DNA of 64,000 bases, from positions 682,001-746,000 of the forward strand of contig NZ_CP033169.1 of NCBI RefSeq assembly GCF_003691585.1, written 5' to 3'. Positions 43,713-52,218 of this stretch are shown here, piece after piece. Every line of letters begins with the position of its first letter. Positions within the stretch are counted from its first letter, which is position 1. The position numbers and the translations under genes were made by a program. The notes below the pieces were generated by a model. It had not been told where the DNA came from. It did not search any database and saw nothing but the letters and a program-made list of their open reading frames with translations. This stretch comes from Biomaibacter acetigenes (GTDB lineage Bacteria > Bacillota > Thermosediminibacteria > Thermosediminibacterales > Tepidanaerobacteraceae).

Positions 43713-44555
43713 ATGTACTTTACAAAGATGCACGGTCTGGGGAATGATTTTATTTTAGTCAACGGCTTCAGGGAAGATGCCGCCGCCGTCGTGAAGAATG
43801 CAAAAAAATTGTGCGACAGGCATCTGGGGATCGGGGCCGACGGAGTGATTCTGGCTCTGCCGTCAGATAAGGCAGACGTAAAAATGAGGGTCATAAACAG
43901 CGACGGCAGCGAAGCCCCCATGTGCGGCAACGGCATCCGGTGCTTTGCCCGGTATGTTTTTACAAGAGGTATTGTTTCCAAAACTAAAATGTCTGTGGAA
44001 ACTCTGGCGGGCATTATGAAGCCGGAAATCATAATAATCGACGATGTTATAGAAGCCGTCAAGGTGGATATGGGGCACTACAGTCTTTTGAAAAAAGATG
44101 TCCCGATAATGGGCAGCCCTGATGAAGAAGCTCTAGACCTGGAAGTTGAGGCGCAGGACCGGAAATATATTGCTACCGGAGTTTCTATGGGAAATCCTCA
44201 CTGCGTCATTTTTGTAGATAATGTTGATGGCGTACCGCTAGAGAAGGTTGGGCCCATTCTCGAAAATCATCCCCTTTTCCCGAAAAAGACCAATGTGGAA
44301 TTTATTGAGGTGAAAGGGAAAGACCACCTCAAGATGAGGGTATGGGAGCGGGGATGCGGGCTGACTCTTGCCTGCGGGACCGGAGCCTGTGCATCGGCGG
44401 TGGCCGCATACAAAAAAGGTATTGCCGGAAACAAGGTTAAGGTATCACTTACGGTGGGGGACCTGATGATTGAGATACAGGATGACCGGAGGGTTTTCAT
44501 GACAGGCCCCGCAAAGGAAGTATATTCAGGAGATATAATTCTGGCAGGATTATAA
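43713..44555 (+). CDS. dapF: diaminopimelate epimerase
   Basis: The 280-residue enzyme begins with the family signature MHGLGNDFILVNG and carries both catalytic cysteines, C71 in PMCGNGIRC and the second in LACGTGACAS. It converts LL- to meso-diaminopimelate. ATG 43713 gives the family N-terminus; the longest frame starts at 43677, which would be almost leaderless from the predicted promoter. It stands between ddh and the liv operon, and dapL lies 6 kb downstream. Confidence 0.93.
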   Translation: MYFTKMHGLGNDFILVNGFREDAAAVVKNAKKLCDRHLGIGADGVILALPSDKADVKMRVINSDGSEAPMCGNGIRCFARYVFTRGIVSKTKMSVETLAGIMKPEIIIIDDVIEAVKVDMGHYSLLKKDVPIMGSPDEEALDLEVEAQDRKYIATGVSMGNPHCVIFVDNVDGVPLEKVGPILENHPLFPKKTNVEFIEVKGKDHLKMRVWERGCGLTLACGTGACASAVAAYKKGIAGNKVKVSLTVGDLMIEIQDDRRVFMTGPAKEVYSGDIILAGL

Positions 44556-44566
44556 ATTACTATATA

Positions 44567-44671
44567 GTTCATAATATAAAACACAAGGTTCGCATTTATG
44601 AACACAAGTTAACGACTAAATTTATTCTAAATCTTTATTGAGGAAATTAAATATAGTTCATATATGCGAAC
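44567..44671. promoter_or_regulatory. cluster of activator-type palindromes before the liv operon
   Basis: Two clear 16-bp sites, GTTCGCATTTATGAAC (44588-44603) and GTTCATATATGCGAAC (44656-44671), and a weaker one, GTTCATAATATAAAAC (44567-44582), share the pattern of the site before ddh. The first two centres are 21 bp apart, two helical turns. They lie roughly 100-190 bp before the expected liv transcript start, the normal distance for sigma-54 activator sites. Confidence 0.55.
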
Positions 44672-44736
44672 TTTTTATATACAGCCAAAACTCATAATTA
44701 TTGAATTTTAGAAATGACACAGGCCGGTTTCGTTGA

Positions 44737-44752
44737 TGGCATTATATTTGCT
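44737..44752 (+). promoter_or_regulatory. sigma-54 promoter of the liv operon
   Basis: TGGCAT-TATAT-TTGCT has the same -24 and -12 hexamer/pentamer as the ddh promoter, with exact spacing. The expected start near 44764 leaves a 190-nt leader. Confidence 0.75.
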
Positions 44753-44821
44753 AACATTAACAACTGTATAATTATTTCCCATAGAGGAGTTTTTCTAAAC
44801 ATGTCGAATATATAAAACCAA

Positions 44822-44868
44822 TACGCACAGGTAATTGCAGAAAATTGTGCTTTTGCGTACGATTTTTT
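44822..44868 (+). terminator. possible leader attenuator before the liv operon
   Basis: An imperfect hairpin (outer arms TACGCA / TGCGTA, inner AATT / AATT) is followed by CGATTTTTTC, inside the leader between the sigma-54 start and livJ. It may be a conditional terminator. No T-box or known riboswitch core was seen. This lies in the 398-bp gap 44556-44953, which otherwise holds the palindromes and promoter. Confidence 0.35.
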
Positions 44869-44953
44869 CATTTAAAGGGGGTGAGCCCAGGGGAATATCG
44901 TGCAAGAAAATATTAAAAGAGTTTAGGTAATAATTTAAGGAGGGGAAATCAGA

Positions 44954-46189
44954 ATGAGAAAAAAGTATTATTATCTTACATTGATGTTGATTCTGGTTTT
45001 TGTAGCAGGTATTTTTATGACAGCTTGCGGAGGGCAGAAACAGACCGATAATCAGAGTGGGCAGCAAAGCCAGAGTCAGACTCAGTCTGAGCAGAGTCAG
45101 AGCAGCGGCAAAGAACCCATAAAGATAGGCCATGAAGTAGCTTTAACCGGCGATGCTTCCATGTGGGGTCAATCCGAAGAAAACGCCCTTCAAATGGAGA
45201 TTGAGAAAATAAATGCGGCAGGCGGTGTGAACGGAAGACCGCTGAAGCTTATATCTTATGATAATAGAGCCGATTCCATAGAAGCCGTTAATGTGGCAAA
45301 AAGATTGATTGAGCAGGATAAAGTAGTGGCTATTATTGGCCCTGCTCAGAGCGGTGTGGCCAATGCCATTTCTTCGGTTACTGAAGAAGCCAAGGTTCCT
45401 TTTATAGCCACCACTGCAACCAACCCTCTAGTAACGGTTCCCAAGGAAGGTCAGCTCAGGAAATACGCATTCAGGACATGCTTCATTGACCCGTTCCAGG
45501 GCAGAGTTGCGGCGCAGTTTGCCTATTACAGGCTGAACGCAAAAAAAGCCGCCATTTTATATGATGTGGGTTCAGATTATTCCGCATGGCTTGCCAAGTA
45601 TTTTGAGGATGCATTCAAAGAAATGAAAGGCGAAATTGTTGGTAAAGAAGCCTTCAGATCTGGAGAACTGGATTATAGGGCCATGCTTGGAAAGATAAAA
45701 CAGGCCAATCCCGATGTTATTTTCATCCCCACAGCCCAGAAAGAAGCGGCTCTTGCGGCCAAACAGGCAAGAGACCTTGGCATAAAGGCAACCCTGATGG
45801 GCGGGGACAACTGGGGAAGTCCGGATCTTATCACTCTGGGTGGCTCGGCCGTGGAGGGCGGCTATTTTGTGAACCTGGCTTCGATGGAAGATCCGGACAT
45901 ACAGGATTTCATAAAGGAATATAAAGCAAAATTCAATACGGATCCGGTACTGCCGAATCCTGTCATGGCAATAGACGCTCTCTACATGCTGGTTGACGCC
46001 ATAAAGAGAGCAGGAACCACCGATGGCCCAGCGCTGGCCGATGCCCTTGAAAATACGAGCAACCTGAAAGTGCTAACAGGTATACTGACCATCGATCCTT
46101 CCACTCATAATCCTTTAAATAAGCCGGCAATAATCCAACAGGTGAAAGATGGTAAATTTATCTACGTAGAAAAATATGTTACAAAGTAA
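44954..46189 (+). CDS. livJ: branched-chain amino acid ABC substrate-binding lipoprotein (LivJ type)
   Basis: The 411-residue protein has a lipoprotein signal (MTAC, cysteine 25), a Gln/Ser-rich linker and a type 1 amino-acid-binding fold with INAAGGVNGRPLKLISYDNR and IIGPAQSGVANAISSV. The family binds leucine, isoleucine, valine, and in other members amides, urea or other amino acids. AAGGAGGGG precedes the ATG. Its position beside ddh, dapF and dapL makes a diaminopimelate or lysine-related ligand worth considering. Confidence 0.92.
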   Translation: MRKKYYYLTLMLILVFVAGIFMTACGGQKQTDNQSGQQSQSQTQSEQSQSSGKEPIKIGHEVALTGDASMWGQSEENALQMEIEKINAAGGVNGRPLKLISYDNRADSIEAVNVAKRLIEQDKVVAIIGPAQSGVANAISSVTEEAKVPFIATTATNPLVTVPKEGQLRKYAFRTCFIDPFQGRVAAQFAYYRLNAKKAAILYDVGSDYSAWLAKYFEDAFKEMKGEIVGKEAFRSGELDYRAMLGKIKQANPDVIFIPTAQKEAALAAKQARDLGIKATLMGGDNWGSPDLITLGGSAVEGGYFVNLASMEDPDIQDFIKEYKAKFNTDPVLPNPVMAIDALYMLVDAIKRAGTTDGPALADALENTSNLKVLTGILTIDPSTHNPLNKPAIIQQVKDGKFIYVEKYVTK

Positions 46190-46209
46190 AAAGAAAAAGA
46201 ATAGATGCA

Positions 46210-46234
46210 GATAAGGGGGCTTGCCCCCCTTATC
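46210..46234 (+). repeat. intercistronic hairpin after livJ
   Basis: A 10-bp stem (GATAAGGGGG / CCCCCTTATC) with loop CTTGC begins 20 bp after the livJ stop, with only TTT after it. Confidence 0.6.
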
Positions 46235-46267
46235 TTTAAATACCATCGCAGGACAGGAGATGAAACA

Positions 46268-47140
46268 ATGTTTCTACAAACATTGATCACGGGACTTTCT
46301 ATCGGAGGCATCTACGCATTGATGGCGGTAGGGTACTCCCTGGTGTTTTCAATATTGAATTTCAGCAATTTTGCTCACGGCACTATCATAATGCTGGGGG
46401 CATATATAGGATATTTTTTAATATCCTCATTTAAATTGGGTTTCCCCTTTTCTTTTATTGGCGCCATTGTTGGGGCGGCGCTGCTAGCTCTAATAAACGT
46501 GAGGCTGGCCTACAGTCCCCTTATAAACAGAAAAGCTCCGCCTTTATATCTGATGATAACGGCCATGGGTGTTTCAATTTTTTTAGAAAACATGGTGTAT
46601 GTGACTGTGGGGTCACATTTTTATTCTTTTCCGGAAATATTTAAACAATCCACCATCAAATTTTTTGGAAGCGACATAAGTCCTCTGGACTTGTTTGCGC
46701 TGATATTTTCATTCATAGCCATTTTCGCCCTTCACCTTTTCCTAACCAGGACAAAAATGGGAACTGCCATCAGAGCGGCTTCTTACGATATGACAGTAGC
46801 TTCGCTGAACGGAGTGAACATGAATAAACTTATAGGAATCGTGTTCATACTTGCCGGCGCTTTCGGAGGTCTGGCCGGAGTTTTCCTGGGAGTAAAATAT
46901 ATGGTTTATCCTACCATGGGCTGGATAACCAACAAGGCGTATATTGCGGCAGTAATAGGCGGCCTGGGAAGTCTGCCCGGCGCCGTTATCGGTGGGGTTA
47001 TTCTGGGAGTGCTGGAGACTTTTGTGTCGGTGTATGTTTCTTCAGTCATAAGAGATGTTTTCAGCTTTTCGCTGGTTATTTTATTTCTTGTCATCCTTCC
47101 GGCCGGCCTGCTTGGTAAATATTTAGAAGAAAAGGTGTAA
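46268..47140 (+). CDS. livH: branched-chain amino acid ABC permease (LivH type)
   Basis: The 290-residue membrane protein has the LivH layout and motif GISIGGIYALMAVGYSL-like start (LSIGGIYALMAVGYSLVFS). ATG 46268 follows AGGAGATG; the upstream in-frame start at 46205 lies within the hairpin and is unlikely. Confidence 0.93.
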   Translation: MFLQTLITGLSIGGIYALMAVGYSLVFSILNFSNFAHGTIIMLGAYIGYFLISSFKLGFPFSFIGAIVGAALLALINVRLAYSPLINRKAPPLYLMITAMGVSIFLENMVYVTVGSHFYSFPEIFKQSTIKFFGSDISPLDLFALIFSFIAIFALHLFLTRTKMGTAIRAASYDMTVASLNGVNMNKLIGIVFILAGAFGGLAGVFLGVKYMVYPTMGWITNKAYIAAVIGGLGSLPGAVIGGVILGVLETFVSVYVSSVIRDVFSFSLVILFLVILPAGLLGKYLEEKV

Positions 47141-47154
47141 AAGGGGGAATATCT

Positions 47155-48039
47155 ATGGAATATATTTATGGAGTAATTTCTGTAATAGGCATAGAAATAA
47201 TCGCAACAGTAGGCCTTTCGGTATTTACCGGATTTACAGGGCTATTTTCACTGGGGCATGCAGCCTTTATGGCCATAGGAGCTTATACCGCGGCTATTCT
47301 GACGTATTTTTATAATGTACCCTTTATTCTTGCTCTCCTTGCAGGTATGCTGATGTCCGCTATGGTGAGTTTCGTGATAGGCTTTCCGACACTGAGGGCA
47401 AAACTTCGCGGCGATTATTTTGCGATAGCAACCCTGGGATTTGGTGAAGCTGTAAGAGTCATACTGGAAAATCTCTCCATAACTCAGGGTGCAAGAGGAC
47501 TTCCCGGGATTTCTCATTTTACCACTCTGCCGGTTGTAGCCATATTTTCGGTAATAGTAGTCTGGATGACAAGAAACTTTATCTGGTCCAAATTTGGCCG
47601 AAATGCCATTGCCGTAAGAGAAGATGCGGTAGCTGCAGAGATGGCGGGTATAGACATCTTCCGGGTGCGAATGCTGTCTCTCGTTTACAGCGCGGCCTGC
47701 GGAGGCCTGGCGGGCGGACTGTTTGCACACTATCTTAACTTTATACAGCCGGCCATGTTTACATCTATCCTCTCCACACAGCTTACTTCAGCGGTGGTAG
47801 CCGGGGGGATGGGAAGCCTCACCGGTCCCATCATTGCCATTTCTCTTTTTATCGCTGTCCCTGAGGTTTTGCGGGTGGCCAATATGTGGCGTCTTGTGGC
47901 ATATGGTTTGATACTGGTTCTTATCATGATATACAGGCCATCAGGAATCATGGGGTACCACGAACTTTCTTTTGCTTCTTTTAAAAACCTGTTCAATAGA
48001 AAGGCTGCAAATCAAAGCGCCGGCGGGAGGAGGATGTAA
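47155..48039 (+). CDS. livM: branched-chain amino acid ABC permease (LivM type)
   Basis: The 294-residue membrane protein has LivM features: FTGLFSLGHAAFMAIGAY, TLRAKLRGDYFAIATLGFGE and IAVREDAVAAEMAGI. GGGGGA precedes the ATG. It pairs with LivH. Confidence 0.93.
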   Translation: MEYIYGVISVIGIEIIATVGLSVFTGFTGLFSLGHAAFMAIGAYTAAILTYFYNVPFILALLAGMLMSAMVSFVIGFPTLRAKLRGDYFAIATLGFGEAVRVILENLSITQGARGLPGISHFTTLPVVAIFSVIVVWMTRNFIWSKFGRNAIAVREDAVAAEMAGIDIFRVRMLSLVYSAACGGLAGGLFAHYLNFIQPAMFTSILSTQLTSAVVAGGMGSLTGPIIAISLFIAVPEVLRVANMWRLVAYGLILVLIMIYRPSGIMGYHELSFASFKNLFNRKAANQSAGGRRM

Positions 48040-48040
48040 A

Positions 48041-48823
48041 ATGTCGTTGCTGGAGCTGAAAAATGTTACAAAATGTTTCGGCGGCATAGTGGCGGTAAAG
48101 GATTTATCATTTTCGTTGAATGACGGCGAAATCGTAGGTTTGATTGGACCCAATGGAGCCGGTAAAACCACGGTTTTTAACCTTATAACCGGCGTATACA
48201 AGGTTACCGAGGGAATCATTTTATTTGAAGGAAAGGATATAAATAAGTGTGACCCTGTTTCCATTGTGCGGGGCGGTATAGCCAGGACTTTTCAGAATAT
48301 ACGTCTTTTCAACAAGTTGAGCGTGATGGAGAATATAAAGACAGTTCTTTTTCGGGAAGCAAATTATAATTTTACCCAGGTCCTGATGAAAACCCCAAAA
48401 GTCGTTAAAATGGAGCGTCACCTTACTGAAAGGTCTATGGAGTATTTAAAGGTTGTGGGTCTGGAACAATATGCAAATTTCAGAGCGGACAGCCTGCCCT
48501 ATGGCCTGCAGAGAAAGCTGGAAATCGCCAGGGCCCTTGCATTAAAGCCGAAACTTCTTCTCCTGGATGAGCCCGCCGCCGGCATGAATCCTGAAGAATC
48601 TCTGGCGCTGGTGGATTTGATAAGGTATATCAAGGAGCAGTACAATCTTACCATTATTTTAATAGAACATCACATGGATGTGGTCATGGAACTTTGTCCC
48701 CGAATTATAGTCATCAACTTCGGCGAATTGCTGATAGATGGGTCTAAAGAAAAGGTGCAGAGCGATGAAAGAGTGCTGAAGGCTTATCTGGGGGAGGAAT
48801 ATGCCAATGTTGCTGGAAATTAA
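48041..48823 (+). CDS. livG: branched-chain amino acid ABC ATP-binding protein (LivG type)
   Basis: The 260-residue ATPase has Walker A GPNGAGKTT, Walker B LLLLDEPAAGMNPEE and signature LPYGLQRKLE, which is typical for LivG. ATG 48041 follows GGGAGGAGG; the longer frame from 47972 overlaps livM and has no site. Confidence 0.93.
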   Translation: MSLLELKNVTKCFGGIVAVKDLSFSLNDGEIVGLIGPNGAGKTTVFNLITGVYKVTEGIILFEGKDINKCDPVSIVRGGIARTFQNIRLFNKLSVMENIKTVLFREANYNFTQVLMKTPKVVKMERHLTERSMEYLKVVGLEQYANFRADSLPYGLQRKLEIARALALKPKLLLLDEPAAGMNPEESLALVDLIRYIKEQYNLTIILIEHHMDVVMELCPRIIVINFGELLIDGSKEKVQSDERVLKAYLGEEYANVAGN

Positions 48824-49526
48824 AGATATAAATGTTTTTTACGGAAAAATCCACGCATTAAAAAATGTCAGTCTGCAGGTAGCCAAGGGAGAGATTGTAA
48901 CAATAGTGGGCGCCAACGGCGCGGGCAAATCCACTCTCATGTGGACTCTTGCCGGAGTTTTGAAAGCAAGGGACGGGTCGATAATTTATAAAGACAGACC
49001 CCTGCCTTCTTTTGCCCATGATGTGGCCGCATCTGGAATTATCTTAGTGCCGGAGCGGAGGAGGCTCTATGCCAACCTGACAGTGAGAGAAAATCTGATA
49101 ATGGGAGCATTTTTAAGAAATGATATAAATGAAGTAAAGAAAGACCTGGAATTTATCTATGGCCTTTTCCCTATATTAAAGGAAAGATCCAACCAATATG
49201 CAGGAACGCTTTCGGGCGGTGAGCAGCAAATGGCGGCCATAGCCAGGGGGCTTATGTCCAGACCCGAAATTCTTCTGCTGGATGAACCTTCGCTCGGTCT
49301 TTCACCGCTCTATACTTCCGAGGTCTTTAAGACTATCCGGCAGATTAGAGACAAAGGAACCACTATACTTCTGGCCGAGCAAAATGCTCACAAGGCCCTG
49401 GAAATGGCAAACCGTGCCTATGTACTTGAAACCGGGCGCATAGTGCTTTCGGGCACCGGAAAGGAACTTTTGGCCAATGCGGCTGTCCAGGAGGCCTATC
49501 TTGGAGTCAGGCACAAGGTCATCTAA
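48807..49526 (+). CDS. livF: branched-chain amino acid ABC ATP-binding protein (LivF type)
   Basis: The 239-residue ATPase has Walker A GANGAGKST, signature LSGGEQQMAA and Walker B ILLLDEPSLGLSP. It overlaps livG. ATG 48807 lies 9 bp after GGGGAGG and is preferred to ATG 48801 at 3 bp. It completes a five-part importer. Confidence 0.93.
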   Translation: MLLEIKDINVFYGKIHALKNVSLQVAKGEIVTIVGANGAGKSTLMWTLAGVLKARDGSIIYKDRPLPSFAHDVAASGIILVPERRRLYANLTVRENLIMGAFLRNDINEVKKDLEFIYGLFPILKERSNQYAGTLSGGEQQMAAIARGLMSRPEILLLDEPSLGLSPLYTSEVFKTIRQIRDKGTTILLAEQNAHKALEMANRAYVLETGRIVLSGTGKELLANAAVQEAYLGVRHKVI

Positions 49527-49561
49527 TTTTCTTAGTATGCAAAAGATGGAAGGAGTTCAAT

Positions 49562-50566
49562 ATGGACTTATTAGAAAAGTTAAACCGTTTTCCAAAAGTC
49601 AAGATGCTGTGGGGGATGACTCCCATAGTCCGGGCGGACAACATCAGCAGAGAAACCGGAGTTGACCTATACGTAAAACGAGACGACCTTACGGGGCTTG
49701 CCCTGGGCGGCAACAAGACGCGAAAGCTGGAATTCCTGATGGGAGAAGCCCTGGCCTGCAAATGCGATACCGTGGTAACGGCGGGGGCTGTCCACTCGAA
49801 TCACGCCCTTCAGACTGCCGCAGCGTCGAAAAAGCTCGGGCTTGCGCCAATCCTTGTTTTAAGGGGAAAGGAAGAAAATCTGGGAAACCTGCTGATGGAC
49901 AAATTGCTCCGGGCCGACATCCGGGTGTATGATGTCATGACCGGCAGGGAGTTAAACGATATAATGCTGAACATAGCTGAAGAGCTTGAAAAAAAAGGCA
50001 AAAATCCCATGGTTATACCCATCGGCGGTTCAAACCCCACCGGCGCCCTGGGATATATAAAGGCAGCGGCGGAAATACTGGAGCAGGAAAGAGAATTGGG
50101 ATTGGATTTTGACTATGTTATAAGCCCCAGCAGCAGCGGCGGGACCCAGGCCGGTCTTTTATTCGGATTTAATGTGTTAAAACGCAAAACCCGCGTTTTA
50201 AATATCGGGGTGGGAGACCCCAGGGATGAACTCATCGAAGATGTTTTGAACCTTATAAATGACCTTTCTAAGATTCTGGACATAAAAACAGAGATCAACC
50301 GTGAAATTATTGAATCCGTTACAGTTGATGGATACGGCTTTGGGGGCTATGGTACCATCGTCAAAGAAGTAATAGAAGTTATAATGTACGCCGCATCCAG
50401 AGAAGGATTTTATCTTGATCCGGTTTACAGCGGTAAAGCTTTTTGTGGCATGCTGGACCTTATCGATAAAAAAATTATACCGCAGGGGTCAAAGGTATTA
50501 TTTATACACACCGGAGGGCTTGGAGGCATATTTCAATATGAAAAAATCATAGGAGATATGCTGTAA
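49562..50566 (+). CDS. D-cysteine desulfhydrase / ACC deaminase-family PLP enzyme
   Basis: The 334-residue fold-type II PLP enzyme has the cofactor lysine in LGGNKTRKLEFL, TAGAVHSNHALQTAA and a glycine-rich phosphate site SSSGGTQAGL. Relatives deaminate D-cysteine, 1-aminocyclopropane-carboxylate, or other D-amino acids. GAAGGAG precedes the ATG, 35 bp after livF, so it probably belongs to the liv transcript and processes what the transporter imports. Confidence 0.85.
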   Translation: MDLLEKLNRFPKVKMLWGMTPIVRADNISRETGVDLYVKRDDLTGLALGGNKTRKLEFLMGEALACKCDTVVTAGAVHSNHALQTAAASKKLGLAPILVLRGKEENLGNLLMDKLLRADIRVYDVMTGRELNDIMLNIAEELEKKGKNPMVIPIGGSNPTGALGYIKAAAEILEQERELGLDFDYVISPSSSGGTQAGLLFGFNVLKRKTRVLNIGVGDPRDELIEDVLNLINDLSKILDIKTEINREIIESVTVDGYGFGGYGTIVKEVIEVIMYAASREGFYLDPVYSGKAFCGMLDLIDKKIIPQGSKVLFIHTGGLGGIFQYEKIIGDML

Positions 50567-50605
50567 AATAGCGCAAATAATATAGAGAGCTTTTAATTTC
50601 AGGAC

Positions 50606-50634
50606 TTGAAAAATAATATAAATATAAGTAATAT
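50606..50634 (+). promoter_or_regulatory. possible promoter for dapL
   Basis: TTGAAA and TAATAT are separated by 17 bp. The region is very AT-rich, so the match may be chance. Confidence 0.35.
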
Positions 50635-50670
50635 AAACATAAATACACACAAAAGTCTGGAGGAATGTCT

Positions 50671-51828
50671 ATGAAAGTAGCCGAGCGCCTCAACAAAATC
50701 CCACCATATATTTCCGCCCAGATCGATAAAAAGATCGCTGAACTCAGGAAAAAAGGCGTAGATGTGGTAACTCTCGGAGTTGGAGACCCGGACCTGCCTA
50801 CACCGGACAATATAATTGAAGTGATGGAAAAGGCCATATGGGAACCGGCTTTTCACCGCTATCCGGATTACGAAGGTTCCATTGAATTTCGTAAGGCTGT
50901 GGCCGAATATTATGAGAGACGTTTTGACGTAAAATTAAACCCTGAAAATGAAGTCATGGCACTCATAGGTTCTAAGGAAGGCATTGTGAATCTGACGTAT
51001 GCTTTCGTGGATCATGGTGACTATGCGCTGATTCCGGATCCCGCATATCCCGTTTATAAGACCGCTACACTTTTTGCCGGCGGCATACCCTATACCATGC
51101 CGCTGCTCAAAGAAAACAATTTCCTGCCGGATTTTACAAAAATCGATACCGATATTGCCAGAAAAGCAAAGCTCATGTTTTTATGCTATCCCAACAACCC
51201 CACATCGGCTGTGGCCGACAAGAAGTTTTTTGAAGAAGCCGTGGAGTTTGCAAAAACATATGATATCGTCATTTGCAATGACAGCGCCTATGCCGAAATC
51301 ACCTATGACGGATACGAATCCCCCAGCCTGCTTTCGGTTAAAGGGGCGGAAGATATAGCCATAGAACTGGGTTCCCTGTCCAAACCCTACAGGATGACCG
51401 GGTGGCGCATCGGGTATGCCGTGGGCAACAGGGACATCATGAAAGCCTTAGGTAGGATAAAGACCAATGTGGACTCCGGCCAGTTTACCGCCATCCAGAA
51501 AGCAGCCGTTGAAGCCCTTACAGGGCCTCAGGACAGCTTGAAGGAGCTGAGATCCATCTTTACCGCCCGTCGAGACATGATGGTAAGTGCCTTAAAAGAA
51601 ATGGGATTTGATGTATCGGCTCCAAAAGGCACCTTTTACATTTGGGCACCGGTGCCGGAAGGCTATAGTTCCATGTCTTTTTCCGAAATGCTGGTGGAAA
51701 AGGCTGCGGTGGTGGTAATTCCGGGCAATGCGTATGGAGAGTATGGCGAGGGATTCTTCAGGATTTCACTGACGACACCCGATGATAGGATAAAAGAGGC
51801 TATAAAGAGGATGAAGGAAATTTTTTAA
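50671..51828 (+). CDS. dapL: LL-diaminopimelate aminotransferase
   Basis: The 385-residue class I aminotransferase has the DapL-like start (RLNKIPPYISAQIDKKIAEL), GVGDPDLPTP, FHRYPDYEGS, YPNNPTSAVA and the PLP lysine in GSLSKPYRMTGWRIGY. It converts tetrahydrodipicolinate and glutamate to LL-diaminopimelate, or the reverse. ATG 50671 lies 7 bp after GGAGG and is preferred to 50665. With ddh and dapF it gives two routes around diaminopimelate within 9 kb. Confidence 0.9.
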   Translation: MKVAERLNKIPPYISAQIDKKIAELRKKGVDVVTLGVGDPDLPTPDNIIEVMEKAIWEPAFHRYPDYEGSIEFRKAVAEYYERRFDVKLNPENEVMALIGSKEGIVNLTYAFVDHGDYALIPDPAYPVYKTATLFAGGIPYTMPLLKENNFLPDFTKIDTDIARKAKLMFLCYPNNPTSAVADKKFFEEAVEFAKTYDIVICNDSAYAEITYDGYESPSLLSVKGAEDIAIELGSLSKPYRMTGWRIGYAVGNRDIMKALGRIKTNVDSGQFTAIQKAAVEALTGPQDSLKELRSIFTARRDMMVSALKEMGFDVSAPKGTFYIWAPVPEGYSSMSFSEMLVEKAAVVVIPGNAYGEYGEGFFRISLTTPDDRIKEAIKRMKEIF

Positions 51829-51852
51829 CACAATCTGGTCAAATTTTATAAT
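51825..51852 (+). promoter_or_regulatory. promoter of the glycine cleavage operon
   Basis: TTAACA and TATAAT are separated by 16 bp, overlapping the dapL stop. The expected start near 51859 lies about 35 nt before the riboswitch. Confidence 0.6.
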
Positions 51853-51892
51853 CTATGGTAATATTTAAAACAAAATGATATATGGAATGAAA

Positions 51893-52030
51893 AAGGCGAG
51901 AGAGACCCACAGCCGAATTGAGATGCGACAACGCTTGTATTGGAGTGTGGGCGCCGAAGGGGTAAACCCGGGATTTTTGGGTGATACTCTCAGGCAAAAG
52001 GACCGCCTTTGGACCAGCCTCTGGAGGAGT
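51893..52030 (+). promoter_or_regulatory. glycine riboswitch (single complete aptamer)
   Basis: The conserved core is clear: GGCGAGAGAGACCCACAG, then GCGCCGAAGGGGTAAAC and CTCTCAGGCAAAAGGACCG in the right order and spacing. Only one full aptamer is seen; the following CCTTTGGACCAGCCTCTGGAGG may be the helix remnant found in single-aptamer forms. It precedes a terminator and then gcvT, so glycine should turn the operon on. Confidence 0.9.
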
Positions 52031-52052
52031 AAAATGCTGCGATTATAGCAGG

Positions 52053-52103
52053 GGTTCTAGGCTCAAGAAGTGATATATACTTTGAGTTTAGAACCATTTT
52101 TTG
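52053..52103 (+). terminator. riboswitch expression-platform terminator
   Basis: Arms GGTTCTAGGCTCAA and TTGAGTTTAGAACC (with G-T pairs) are followed by ATTTTTTG. It lies 22 bp after the aptamer and 115 bp before gcvT. The rest of the 390-bp gap (52104-52218) shows no further structure except a repeat of AGAACCATT at 52146. Confidence 0.8.
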
Positions 52104-52218
52104 TTTTGACTGTATATCTTGACGCTTTTGTTTGGAACCTAGTAACAGAACCATTACATAAGACTTCGGAGGCATATACTTACTTTTAGAGAAGTTTAAA
52201 TTGAAAAGGAGGGATATA

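Noticed and set aside
42414-44671. GTTC/GAAC palindromes as LexA boxes
   Set aside because: Gram-positive LexA sites have GAAC on the left and GTTC on the right with 4 bases between; here the order is reversed with 8 between.
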